Below are positions 21,901 to 33,570 of a stretch of 64,000 nt of DNA, piece by piece. Origin of the DNA: Neonectria sp. B-13. Its lineage: Eukaryota > Ascomycota > Sordariomycetes > Hypocreales > Nectriaceae. Every line of letters starts with the position of its first letter. The first letter of the stretch is position 1. The DNA lies in the NCBI GenBank assembly GCA_002682825.1, contig NOKP01000002.1:749132-813131 (forward strand), read 5' to 3'. The notes under the pieces are model-generated. The model was not told the origin of the DNA and did no database searches. It saw only the letters and a list, made by a program, of their open reading frames with translations. The translations under genes and the position numbers were made by a program.

Positions 21901-23698
21901 TTGGCTGTAAAGCGTCATGATCTCCATGGCCGATGCGAATGCATTGAAAAGGACGGAAATGAAAAGAACACAAACCCGGCCGTAGAATGATTCCGTGTTT
22001 GAGTCCATGTTGTAGAATAAGGATCCCACAATGAAAGCGAGGCATGTGTTTCCAATCAGTGCGTAGAGGGTTAGTGAAGGATCAGCTATAAGTCGCTTGA
22101 ACCCGCGCCAAAGACAAAGCTGAACCTGCTGAGCGTACGTAAGGGTGTATGGCGAGTTTAGGCGCTGTCCCTTGGCTTGCAGCGACTTCTTGAGCCGTCG
22201 GAAAGTCTCGGCATCGGGGCCGTCCAGGGGATATTGTGTCTTGTACTCGTTTATCTCGGCTTGTAGCGCCCTGAATTCGGGACTCTTCTTCCACGCAGTC
22301 GCGAACTCATCTGGACTTCTCGGGGGGCTGAAGCCGAGGCGATGGATACGCTCGGCTGGCGAGGTCATGGAAGTGAGGAAGTCGGGCGTCGTCTGACGTG
22401 CCGGGCACTCGAATCCGAGGTCGATGAAATACTGCTTGGCTCTAGATGCTGAACCAAAGTAGATCTGATTTCCTTCATAAAGGACCAGGGTCTTGTCAAA
22501 AAGGTCGTAGGCACTTTGGGCTGCTTGGTAGATGGAGACGGCGCACGTTTGACCAAAGAGCTGGGACTGTAGCCTCAGGGTCTTGCAGAATTCGATGGCA
22601 TTGGCTGAGTCGAGACCACGAGTTGAACTGGGCGAGAGTGATTAGTACAAGCCACTTCTGTCTGCTAGTGAAGAAAGAGATGATCTCCACCAGGAAACTA
22701 TCACTTACTTGTCCCAACACTGAAACGGGGCCTCTGCGAGCGTTGCCTCAGCAATGGTGACACGCTTTCGTTCTCCTCCCGAGACTCCTCGTTCAAAGTC
22801 GTTTCCCACCTTGGTATCAACGGTGTGGCTAATGCCATACATGGCCATGACAACGTCTCGGCGATGCTCGCAGTACCTGTTCGGAACCATGTCAGTACAG
22901 TGGTGATGGGAAAAGGACGCGTCAAGTCACGTACTGATCGCGAGAAACACCCTGTGGTAGGCTTCGTTGGCAGCGGGCGCGCGATGCAAAGGTCAATGTC
23001 TCTCCAACGGTCAACTGAGGGAAGTGAACGTCGACTTCGGCTGTGTAGATGGCGTCGCCCCTGTGGGCAGTATGCATCTCCTTGGCCGATATGCCCTGGT
23101 AGTTGAAGTATGCATCCTCATTGATGTAGATGCCGTTCGTCTCTCCAGAAATGGCCTTTAGAAAAGTACTGCAGCCCGAGCCAGGTGGACCCAAGACCAC
23201 GCACATCTCACCCGGGCGGATGAGTCCGTCGAAGTGATGGAGAATGTCAATGCGAGTCTGGCCAGCCGTCCTTGAGAAAAGACGACGGACCATGCCGGGC
23301 AATGCAAGCCAAACGTTGGCGACATCTTTCTGGAAATCGGTCGGTGTACCGTAGCCGAAGACGTTCAGGTTCTGGAAGCACAGTCCGACGTGACGGAAAC
23401 CCTGGCTGCCTTCGTTGGCGACTCTGGCGATAGTCTTGGCCCACACTTGCGCATCGAACCTCTCGCCACGAGGGTTCAAAGGAGATTCTGGATCAGTGCT
23501 CTCGAATATGGCATGAGGGTCATCGATGCTGACGGTTGATTGGCGTGTATACTCGCGTGCGAGTTCTTGCACCATGGAATGTCTCCCATCCATCTCGACG
23601 CTGTCGGGGTCATTCACCTCGTCTTCGTTGACCTTCGTGGTGGAGTCGCAGTAGTTGGATCCGCCATTCTGTAGAGAATTCATAAACCGAGTAGACAT
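18948..23698 (-). CDS. PDR-type (ABC-G) full-size ABC transporter
   Basis: Pleiotropic-drug-resistance efflux pump, plasma membrane. Six exons on the minus strand, 23698-22935, 22876-22709, 22627-21677, 21623-20747, 20659-20269 and 20200-18948, join perfectly in phase to 1467 residues, the usual PDR length. The order is NBD1-TMD1-NBD2-TMD2. NBD1 has the fungal degenerate Walker [10 protein letters not shown] and signature VSGGERKRV with the WDNSTRGLDS Walker B/D-loop region. NBD2 has canonical Walker [10 protein letters not shown], a degenerate signature [12 protein letters not shown] and Walker [15 protein letters not shown]. This asymmetry is normal for the family. The PDR-specific Cys-bearing loop before TM6 and the terminal KKKL are visible. 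No frameshift or stop is seen, so it should be active. Substrates cannot be predicted; xenobiotic or metabolite export is typical. Confidence 0.95.
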
Positions 23699-24572
23699 AG
23701 TGGTCTATTATTCAACCAGAAATGGGCGAGGTGTTGGAGTATTTAGCTGAATGTCGAACCGCCTGACCGTGGTCGAATTCTTGTAAGTGGCGAGTCGTGA
23801 AAAGACACCCAAAAAGAGGAGCAGGAACGACCAAGAAAAATAAAGTGGTAGTAAAAGAATGGTACAGAGAGCTGTGGTTGAAAAGGAGCGGTACAAAAGA
23901 AATCCGGGCAGCAGCATTATAAACCATCTTGGTGAGGCCCTTCAAAAACTTCCCCCGTCTCGGCGGAGTATTAAAGGGAGACACTAGAAATCGGCCCTGT
24001 CAGTTTAGTGACTTTCGCCAATTAGCAAATTACTAGCGAAGTTAGGTACCCTCTTTTCTTCCCGTCGAAGCTTAACAAGTCCAACCCTCTGTCCGCCGTG
24101 TTTCCGTCACTACGGCGGAAGAAAGCGATGAACAGGATTTATCGAGAATCCCCGCAGCAGGATTCCCGGATCTCTTCCATCTAATCCGCATGGCCCGAGT
24201 CTCAATCGATTCGGCGGTATCTGTGTGCGTATTTTAGTAGGCCGAAGTGCTCAGGCGCTTGTTTTTGCAACACGCGAATCACCTTTCAACGCTGAGCGAT
24301 GAGATTCTAGCTTAGCTACATCTCACAGATGCCACGGAACACCATCTATCGCGATCACAACATCCAACTGCCAGAGAACAAATTAACGTGTCTATCAGTC
24401 CCGACTACTTCTAGACACTGAGGGGAGTTGCGTTGCTATATACAAATATATCGTAGGAGAGATGCGTGTCTATAAGATGAACGATCCACGGCCATGCCTC
24501 ATTCCTTCATCATTATGCCGCTTACCATTTCGATGCCCAGACACATACGGAGCTGCCCTGCTCCCACAGCTT
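23699..24572. other. Promoter side of the ABC transporter
   Basis: Spacer between two minus-strand genes. The 300 bases next to 23698 are the presumed promoter and leader of the ABC transporter. I see short frames only and no convincing operator sequence. Confidence 0.45.
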
Positions 24573-27191
24573 CTAAGGGTTGCCGTCCAAGCTGCCCCAA
24601 GCGCCAGTATTACCAGAATTACCAGCATTATCCACAACTGAGCCTCTAATCAGGTTGTCAAAGAAAGTCATGTCCACGCCCTGGAACGCCCAGTCATCCG
24701 CCCCTGCGGTGAGGCCGGGGTACAAGTACTGCTGCTGTAGGGTATCGTAGACTGCGTTGGGGAACTGTGGTGCGAAGGGTTGGTGTGCTTGTAACCCAGG
24801 AAGCTGTGCAGACGTGGAGGAGGTGGATGTTGGACGCTGTTGAGAAGTAAGTAGCCTCGCTGACGCCGCGTCGTTAAATTGGGGTTTTCCTGGTGGTAAT
24901 ATGTCGGTATCAAGACTGCTACTCCTGTCCATTGTATTGCCATGCCTGGGTGTGTATGCTTTTGGCGAAAGGGAGACAATCCTAGTTGGAACAACCTGAA
25001 TTTGAACCAATGGAGGTGTCGCATCGCGCCGAGGCGATTCCATGGACACGACACCCTCGCGTCCTATTCTGATAGTCCCGAAGTAGGGGATGCCGAGCCG
25101 GACGGCCTGCCCGTCTTCTTCCGCCGAGTCGGGATGTAAGTCCGTCACAATGTCCGTGGGAAAGCAGTCCTGGCTAATATTGTCATGCTTGCTCTCAGCG
25201 GCATCAGCTTCAAGGGCCAACAAGCTCTTCAGCAGACTAGAGCTGCGCTCGCTGAGGGCGTCAGTGCTCAATTGCGCGACGCCTTCCATGTTCTCGAGCA
25301 CTTGGTCCATCATTGCTCGATCAGCGTTTCTCTGTGGCGCGAGCACGTTGATTCCCGCGACGCCTGCTGCGGTTTGTTCCTGTCTCTGCTTGCGGTGTCC
25401 ATCGAGGTGCGCGATGACAAGCGTCAGGGCGCCTATCAAGGCGAAGAAGTCGGCGGATCGACAGGAGAACGCCACGCGGTTGAAGGAGCGGAATGTGATG
25501 AATCGCGATAGCAGCTCGCGTGATGCGTTGACACAGGTCAACTTGCTGTATTCGTGCTTGAGATTGGCAGCACCGTCGCCGTTAGAATTTGTGTCGAGCG
25601 TCCTCGATCGTAACATGTAAGGAAGATGCAGCAGGTTGAGAAGGTTAAAGTACAGCATCTGCTCCATGAGCCGTAGAGTTTCCCAAAAGGCCTCGTCTGA
25701 TTCTTGCACGATGTTGGCAAGGTTGGGAGTGAGCCACCACGCTCTGGGCATCTCGTCCGCGGCCCTTTGAAGCTCGGCGTCGAGTTCTCGTAGTGCGGTG
25801 AAGTCGTCCATGATGGCAGGATCAGACGATTCGTTTCGCTCAATGATACGCGATGCGATTACGGACTGCTTGCGCTCGAACCTATCTGACGGAGTGCAGC
25901 GTGCGAGAGCGGCTTCCGACGCCATGGAGACGTCAAGAGAGCCCTGTGGCAGGCCGAGAAGTAAACACAACTGGCGATCTGACCATACGATGCGGAACCA
26001 CATGTAGGTGGGATACAGGGACTCCTTTGGCCCGATAAACTTGAGCGGTAGTCGATTACCGCTGCGATGGAGGCCCATCATTTGGGCAACCACCAAACCG
26101 CGTCTGCAGGCGAACCAGGCGCGTCGAAGGTTACCGCTGTTGGCCTGGTACACGGTTTCGAGCATGACACACTCGAGGCCTTCGACAGAGCCTAAGAACT
26201 CGTCATTGTTGATCACCAGGTTGATGGCTGTGTCGGCGAGGCGGCGCATCAACTGGCGCGGAGGCTCTGACAGGCCGCGAATCTCGTTTGCGTGGAGGTC
26301 TGGGTTTGCATACTGGAGGCACGTTGCCAGGATGAGCATATACTTGGCGAGTAGGGTCGGATGGGTTTTCGCATCAGGCATTTCTTCTAGATCAGCCCGT
26401 CCGCCGCCGGGACTTTGGGCGAGAACGTCGTGTGGATGGGTCATGAGTTTGTGGAACGAGACATTGAGGCCGGCTTTGGCCATCAGAAGAATGTCCTCGC
26501 GGAGAGGTAGAGCAGCATGCAGGGCGGCCGAGATGTCTTCGTACCGGGTGTTTTTGGAGGGATTAGCCGCTGTCAAAGATGTATGAGACCCAGGTGTTAG
26601 CATCGTCGGCGAAGACAAGGACCCTTCTAGGTCCCGACCGATACTCCCAAACTGTGAGTCCGGCTGCAATATGTCAACTCCTGCTCTAGGAAGCTAAGTG
26701 AATATGATCCGACTTACTCCTTCAGGTTCATGGGCAGTCGAAAAGCGGGTCGATTCCGCTTCGTCGCTCGACGCCGGGATGGACATGGCCGTGTTCGGGG
26801 CGCTGTCCTCACTTGGCGCGGAGGTGTCGGCCCCGGTCGTGGAACCATTGCTCTCGTTACTGACTTGCTTGACGAGTTGTTCGATCAAGGCCTCAACGCG
26901 CACAATCCGGTCGCCGATATACCGACCTCGACCTCCAGTTGACGACGCAGCCGCGGCCGACTCTTCGGGATGCTCCTGGCCGAGGCAGCTGACGCCCCGC
27001 CTCCGACACCCGATACAGACCGAGTCCGAGGGCGCGGAGAACGAGCACCGGATCTTTCGGCGCTTGCATTCCCAGCAGCTGCGGGTGCCCTTACGGATTC
27101 TGCGGCGCTTGGCCTCTGAGTTGGCAGCACGGCCTGAGTGGGAGTCTGGGGATTCGAGGGCCGCGTCGGAAACGACGTCCATACTCGACAT
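24573..27191 (-). CDS. Zn2Cys6 transcription factor with fungal-specific regulatory domain
   Basis: Two exons, 27191-26718 and 26663-24573, separated by a 54-nt intron (GTAAGT...TTGCAG), give 854 residues. The binuclear zinc cluster is near residues 38-66: CWECKRRKIRC, then SVCIGCRRRGVSC, all six Cys present. A Ser-rich linker follows. The middle region (Fungal_trans-type) contains the typical stretch NLRRAWFACRRGLVVAQMMG and SLYPTYMWFRIVWSDRQLC. The C-terminus is Gln/Pro/Ser-rich and ends in an acidic-aromatic segment (DDWAFQGVDMTFFDNL) that could serve as an activation domain. An in-frame ATG at 27269 would add 26 residues; I prefer 27191 because the residues after it are typical. It lies upstream of the ABC transporter and on the same strand, so it is a candidate regulator of it, by position only. 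Confidence 0.9.
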
Positions 27192-28182
27192 TGGTGCTCT
27201 TGGAGAATAAATTCCTGGCAGCTGTGCAGTCAAAATCCGGATAAGATCCCACGGAGCCACAGAAATCAATTAAGCCGAGGCAACGAATAGAAAGTTTGGT
27301 ACGAATGAGAGAATGCGACGGAGATGAGTGTGTACCTGCTTTACAGTACTCAGGTCATAACAGAAAGAGGTCTTCCGGTAGCATTGAAACTGCCAGGTAA
27401 CAATCTTGACATTTTGCAGCATTACGAAGTACCCCCGCTTGTCCTTCCGCCGAAGCGGCGGTCGAAGCATCAGCCAATCAACTTGCGTGCATCCGTCTGT
27501 TCAAAGACAGTAAAGCGCTTCGTAGATTAGTCTACATGCCAAATCTTAGTCGACTGCTCAAGTCGATCTCTGCTTGGCATGTCTTGTAATCACGCTTTCA
27601 TGCTAGTCATTCACATCTAATTCTGCGTGGCCTCACTCATTGTGTTGAGGATGATTCTCCTCACGGCGCGCAGAGTGTGCCTGATATTGCTGTGTCATCC
27701 CTAACTAACGGTGCAGGGATCACCACAAAGGTCACTGCTCAACAGACACTGATCGATAGGCTGGAGTGTCCGTATTCTTTAAAAGCATGAAAGTATGAAT
27801 GGGTGTTGTTACTCAAGTGTTATTAAGCACATGGTGCAATTTGCCTTTAATTCGTAGATCAGGTTTTCCATCACTTCAACCAAGCTCCTCCCTTGTTAAC
27901 TTCTCGACGGTCCACGATTATCACCTTCACTACTCCGTAGCGAATAGATAGATGACAGCTGCACTTGAGCCGTCGCACAGATACAAAGTCCGCGCTGACA
28001 CCAGGTAGGGTAATCGTCATTCTCACAAGCTGTTTCGGGTCACGTGGAACTTCTGTAAAGTTACCTTAGTTTAGTCATTCAATTCTACAATACCGCCTTG
28101 ATCGTCCGATATAATTGTTGCCTTCACTTCCTGCACCAGCTACCCCGCCCCGCATCATACTGTACTGAAACAAACCGAGAAA
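27192..28182. other. Divergent intergenic region
   Basis: A 1-kb spacer between divergently transcribed genes (regulator on minus, metallo-hydrolase on plus), expected to hold both promoters. No distinct element is recognised. Confidence 0.5.
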
Positions 28183-29328
28183 ATGGCGCTACGACTGAGA
28201 GAGCTTGATCGCATCGAGTTCTCGGTATTGGTGAACAACGAGGTCGACCCCATTTCAGCGAGCCCCAATCCAGCAGTCAAGTATCCCGGCTTCTTCACAG
28301 GTGTCCCCCTTACACCACTTCCAGAGGGCAGTCAGCGAGGCCATGCCAAGTTGGAGGCGCGCATGGATTCCATCTGCTGCGGCGCTCATGGGCTCTCACT
28401 AGTTATTGTATGTTCGCCTCTCACGGTTGTGCCTGTAACTTACCTGAGCAATTCAGACTGCCGTTGCTGGAGACGTGAAGCACACGATGCTCTTCGACGC
28501 TGGCCCGGAGGAAAGCGTGTTCAAAACGAATGCATCCCGCATGCGCCTCGATGCCGGGACCATCGAGCGCATCCAGCTGTCGCACTGGCACCGCGACCAC
28601 TCTGGCGGCATGTTGAGCGCCATCAAGTTGATCACCGACGCCAAGGAGCCCGGTCAACCGCCGGTAGTTGTGGATCTACACCCGGATCGTCCGGATTTCC
28701 GCGGCATTGACTTCAACGGGACCCTAGTTTCTATGGAAGCTGATCCCAGCTTTGAAGACATGGAGGCTCTCGGTGGCGTCATAAGCAAAAGCAATACTCC
28801 GCACATGGTGCTCGATGATATGTTTGCAGTATCAGGCGAGGTCCCACGCGTCACGGAGTATGAGAAAGGACTCCGAGGTGGAATCAGATTCAACGCGGCG
28901 ACGGAGGAATGGGAGAAAGATGAGATGATCGAGGACGAACGGTTCCTCATGTGCAATCTGAAAGGTGAGTCAAATATCTAGGCTGGCAACACTAATAATA
29001 CCACACGCTGTGTGCTGAAATTGACTACACAGGCAAGGGACTGGTCGTTTTTGCGGGTTGCAGCCATCCCGGCATCATCAACATCTGCAAACACGCCCTC
29101 GAGCTCGGTGGCTCGCTGCCGCTCTTCTCCGTTGTCGGTGGCTTCCATCTTGCCGATGGCGATCCAGTCAAGATGCAGAAGACCATGGACGACGTGAAGA
29201 AGCTGGATGTGAAAGTCCTGATGCCGGGCCACTGCACGGGCTGGCGATTTAGCTTCAAAATCGAGCAAGAGATGCCTGGGGCTTATGTCCCCTGTTTTGG
29301 CGGCACAAAATACACCATTGAAGCTTGA
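28183..29328 (+). CDS. Metallo-beta-lactamase-fold hydrolase
   Basis: Three exons, 28183-28407, 28457-28964 and 29033-29328, join in phase to 342 residues. The metal-binding signature HWHRDHSGG (H-x-H-x-D-H) is present after LDAGTIERIQLS. Downstream metal ligands are suggested by FAGCSHPGI, by the His in VVGGFHLADG and by MPGHCTGW. The arrangement FAGCSHPG...GGFHL...GHCTG matches the subgroup annotated as 7,8-dihydropterin-6-methyl-4-(beta-D-ribofuranosyl)-aminobenzene-5'-phosphate-synthase-like MBL proteins, whose role in fungi is unknown. No signal peptide is seen. It lies about 300 bases upstream of, and on the same strand as, the NLR gene, but nothing shows a functional link. Confidence 0.88.
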
Positions 29329-29629
29329 CCTGGCTGGTTTCATCAAGGACAGTATTTATCAATCGCATGAAAAGACTTGGCTGAACTTAATAAAGTCGCC
29401 ATTCGCGCGCCGTTTCATCTTCCGATAGATCTTGGCACTTCGTTACATCTGGGTGGTGCCATTCATTCCGACTCTGTCTACGAAGATAATACGCACTTCA
29501 CTCAGCGCTTTAGAATGCCTTGCAGGAAATGTGCCCCTTCAGGCACGTCTCTTGCGCGAGGTTTAGCCGCTTCGGCATCAGAGACGCCCAGAGTTGGGCG
29601 TCCAATTATGGCACAGCCACCGCAGCCTG
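29329..29629. other. Short spacer, possible 5' part of the NLR gene
   Basis: A 300-base spacer between the metallo-hydrolase stop and the first usable ATG of the NLR. The start of the NLR is uncertain, so part of this may be its leader. Confidence 0.4.
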
Positions 29630-32600
29630 ATGTCGTGGCCCGGCATCAACGTCCTGACTCCTCTCTGCATATCCCTCCTCAACCCAACGCGAGAATCATT
29701 CACGCTTCCTGGCACGCGAGGCCGCAAGCTTCAAATCGCCTGTCTCTGGATCCGCCATCTTATCATGGTATGCGCCATCAGTGCAAGATCTGCTTGAACC
29801 GCCCAGCTACACACTGAGTACTGACCAAATACAGGCTGACCACGAGGAGCGGCATTTCGGGCTGCGCCAAGTCGCACCGACCGACGACGACATCATCACG
29901 ACCCTCGAGTACGTCGCACTCCTCAAATACGCACGCGGTCTAGCTCTAACTGAACAGCATTGTCGCTATTCATGGCTTGGAGACCCAGTCGCCGCGGACG
30001 TGGCAGTTCAAGAGAAAGCCAGAACAAGGCGGCGGGGTCATCAACTGGCTCGCCGATTCCCACATGTTGCCAGCCGCCATACCCGAGGCCAGAATCTTTA
30101 CGTACGACTGGAATTCGAACTCTTTCCGAGACGCCCCAGTCCAAACACTCCGCGGCCATGCCGATACGCTGCTTTCCCATTTGGCGGAAAGTCGAGGCAC
30201 TGAAAGACGGCCGATCTTATTGGTGGCATCTTGTTTCGGAGGGCTTATGCTAGCTGAGGTATCCTGTCTGTGCTATTGGGAAGATACAGTCAAGCGCTAA
30301 CATATCTTACAGGCTATCAACCGAGCAGCGCAGCAAGGTAGTGCCTACAATGACGTTTTGATGTCAATTGCCGGCATCGTGTTTCTCGCAACTCCATTCC
30401 GTGGCAGCGACGCCGCCAAACAGGCCGAGTGGCAGGTAGTTGTCGGCGGTGTCATGGGAAGTCAGACGTCACATGAACTTGTCGACAATCTCAATAGTCA
30501 AGACAAAGAGCTGCGAAAACTGACCCAATCGTTTGCCGAAATTGCGGGTTCTGAACAAGTTCAAATCCCTATCCGCTGCTTCTTTGAGACGAGGAAATCA
30601 GAGCTGCTGAGAAAATATCTCTCTCCAAGTTCGGCAACCAAAGCCACCGCTTTGTTCAAGGAAAAGACACAAAAGATCGTAAGACATTATAAGGCACCGA
30701 TTTTCAACTAAGTAAGCTAACCTTTATCAGCTTGTCAGCGAGAACTCAGCATGTCTTGACACATTTGAGCGACGTGGCCTCGAAGCAACCCATTCTGGCA
30801 TGAATAAGTTTCATAGCCCTGAGGACACAAACTTCCAACAAGTCAGAGAGGCCATCAAGATGTTTGCAAATAAGGCTTTTGCAGTCATTAGCAGTAGGCA
30901 AACAGGTACGTTTGTTTGACGTGGAGAAGAAACGGCACAACTAACCTCAGTCAAGCTCGACCTTCCCGTCACTTCCTAGTTCCATTCGGTCGCAATAAGG
31001 GCTTTGTTGGTCGGCAAGCAATTCTAGAGGATCTTCTGCGGATGGTCCCACCTGACTCGGACATTGGCGACTGCCAACACACCGCTATAGAGGGCCTCGG
31101 CGGAGTCGGCAAGACTCAGATTGCTCTCGAAGCCGTCTACCAAGTCCACGAAAAGCATAACGACTGTTCGATCTTCTGGGTTCCAGCTATCAGTGCCACC
31201 AGTTTCGAAAATGCTTACCACGAGATCGGACAACAGTTAGGTGTTTCGGGACTCGACCAAGATCAAGCCGACGTCAAGACGCTTGTCAAGGCAGCCCTAA
31301 GCCGTGAAGCCACTGGTGCATGGCTCTTGGTCATTGACAATGCCGATGACAGAGAGCTCATCTTCAGCGACCCCGCCCTCCGTGATTATCTTCCGTTCAG
31401 CAGGCGAGGTTCAATCCTGTTTACCACGAGGAATCATGAAGTCACAACAGATCTGGACATCCCACGGACAAATGTCGTTTCTGTGATCGAGATGAGAAGG
31501 GACGAGGCTATGGAGCTTCTGAAGAATGGATTAACAGAGATCCAAACGCGGGACATGGAGAGCACAAACAGCCTGGTTGACTTTCTGGCCGATCTTCCCC
31601 TAGCCATCCGACAAGCATCATCTTACATGGCTAAGACAGGGATGACCACTACCAAGTACCTTGACTATTGCAAGTCGAGCAACGAAACCTTCATCAAGGT
31701 ACTGAGCAGAGATTTCGAGGATCGTTACCGTTACAAGGACATGCGAAACCCGGTGGCTACTACATGGCTCATCTCATTTGAACACATTTCAAGAGATGCA
31801 CCACTCGCTGCAAGGTACCTAAGATTCTCATGCTTCCTTGCCGAGAAGAATATCCCGGTCTCGCTCCTACCGAGAGGGGTAGATGAACTCTTAGAAGAGG
31901 AGGCAATGGGCATGCTGAGGGCCTACGCATTCATATCCGACCATAATGGATCTCATTCCTTCGATATCCACCGGCTTGTTCGCATGGCCATGCGGAACTG
32001 GTTAAAGCAGAGGGAGCAGTGGACAGAATGGGCTACGATAGTGATCCATCAGCTCGCCAAGGCATTTCCACGGCCAACACATGAGACAAGAGAGGTGTGG
32101 ATGGAATATCTCCCACATGCGCAGACCGCATTGGAACACCAACAAGACTGCGCCGATGACGATGCTAACTATTCGCTTATTTCTGACGTCGGCGAGAGCA
32201 ATTTATATCTTGGGAAGTTCCAGGCAGCAGCCGATATGCACCAAAGATCGCTGGAGATTTCAAAACGAACAGCAGGTTTACAGCATCCCCAAACACTTGA
32301 CGCTATGGGCGACCTTGCAATTGCGCTTTCCAAGCAGGGCAACTACGAAACAGCTGAGCAGATGCACCGAAAGGTCCTAGAGCTCATACAGCGAATCCTA
32401 GGCCCAGACCATCCAAAAACACTTGACAGTATGAACAACCTTGCAAACATGCTTTCCAAGCAGGGCAACTACGATACAGCTGAGCAGATGCACCAAAAGG
32501 TCCTAAAGCTCAGACAGCGAATCCTAGGCCCAGACCATCCAAGAACACTTCACAGTATGAACAACCTCGCAATAGCTCTTCGCCAGCAGGGCAAATACGA

Positions 32601-32883
32601 TGCAGCTGAGCAGATGCACCAAAAGGTCCTAGAGCTCAGACAGCGAATCCTAGGCCCGGACCATCCAAGAACACTTAACAGTATGAACAACCTTGCAAAC
32701 ATGCTTTCCAAGCAGGGCAAATACGATGCAGCTGAGCAGATGCACCAAAAGGTCCTAGAGCTCAGACAGCGAATCCTAGGCCCGGACCATCCAAGAACAC
32801 TTAACAGTATGAACAACCTCGCAAGGACTCTTCGCCAGCAGGGCAAATACGACGCAGCTGAGCAGTTGTTCAATAAGGCATGA
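29630..32883 (+). CDS. NLR protein: SesB-like alpha/beta hydrolase, NB-ARC, TPR
   Basis: Fungal NOD-like receptor. Exons 29630-29767, 29835-29908, 29958-30258, 30313-30678, 30731-30905 and 30956-32883 join in phase (about 993 residues; if the ATG at 29765 is the start, about 948). The hydrolase-like domain starts at DIVAIHGLETQSPRTW and has VASCFGGLMLAEA at the nucleophile elbow, FLATPFRGSD, and a His in THSGMNKF. In SesB/lipase-like homologues the elbow is H-S-L-G-G and the later motif G-T-P-H-R-G; here Ser is Cys and that His is Phe. The NB-ARC domain has Walker A GLGGVGKTQ, Walker B WLLVIDNADD, GSILFTTR, LPLAIRQASSYM and an MHD-like FDIHRLVR. The C-terminus is a TPR array with 42-residue units. 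The frame ends at a TGA inside the next unit, with 61 further in-frame codons after it. Likely role: non-self recognition and cell-death or defence signalling, inferred from the family. Confidence 0.88.
32236..32883 (+). repeat. 126-bp tandem repeats encoding TPRs (first NLR)
   Basis: A strict 126-bp (42-residue) period, with unit starts at 32236, 32362, 32488, 32614 and 32740 (each at an ATG for Met-His) and a degenerate start at 32866. The units from 32488 onward are almost identical at the DNA level, and differences cluster in one short segment of each unit (LSKQGN/K versus LRQQGK types). This is the pattern of recent unit shuffling or gene conversion. Confidence 0.9.
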
Positions 32884-33570
32884 GACCTTCAAGAGCAAAT
32901 GTTAGGTGCAAATCATCCTACTACCAGTCGCACTCGACGGAATGTCCAAATTCTGTTTCACGAGCAGGGTCAGCATGACGCAGCTGAAACGACGAGCGTA
33001 CCAGTGCGAATGGAAATTAAAAGGGAATTCAGTGAGCCTATGTACTCAGACACTGTGCTGGGACCTTAGATAGGCTGTCACGCAGGCATTGGCCTGTCTT
33101 TTTGTTATCTCGCGACGGTAGTTTGATTTCTGGGAGAGAGAATGGCCTACTTATGCTGCCACGATCCTCCAGAAAGGGATTCTTGCTTCAGTGCAGTGGA
33201 AATTGAGCATATTGATAGTTGACTAGTTGTCCGTCGGTTCGCCGTATTTTTTATTCTTCAATACCTTCATAAATGCCGGTCACCAAGTCTTTCTACCTCC
33301 TCTTTCATCTATCTCGTCTCCTAGCCACTAGATATCGTTTCTCATTGCGCAAGTAAAGATAGCTTAAACCCATTTACTTCAAAAGACTCACAATTAAGAT
33401 GAGTAAGTGAGGTCTTAGACCTCAGTTTAGGAATTAATTATAAAAGCATATATACACTTAGCTCTATCTCTCCTTGGTATTTATGGTAGAATAGACCGGC
33501 GAGAACTGGTAGATATCCTCTAGCAAAAGTCTTCTAAGCCTCATTTCCTAACATGGAGTTGACCATTCAT
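32884..33570. other. In-frame coding tail after the NLR stop, then intergenic
   Basis: Positions 32884-33066 continue the NLR frame after the TGA as one more degenerate TPR (LQEQMLGANHPTTSRTRRN, then HEQGQHDAAE) and end at TAG 33067-33069. This is probably the lost C-terminus of the ancestral protein. The remainder to 33570 is convergent intergenic DNA with nothing recognised. Confidence 0.6.

Noticed and set aside
26008..26586. Plus-strand frame of 192 codons
   Set aside because: Antisense to the regulatory region of the Zn2Cys6 factor; no start context or domain.
12118..27191. Secondary-metabolite gene cluster (P450, ABC transporter, Zn2Cys6 regulator, with EthD, MFS and GMC genes elsewhere)
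   Set aside because: No PKS, NRPS, terpene cyclase or DMATS backbone enzyme is present in the 64 kb, and the genes are far apart and interrupted by unrelated ones.
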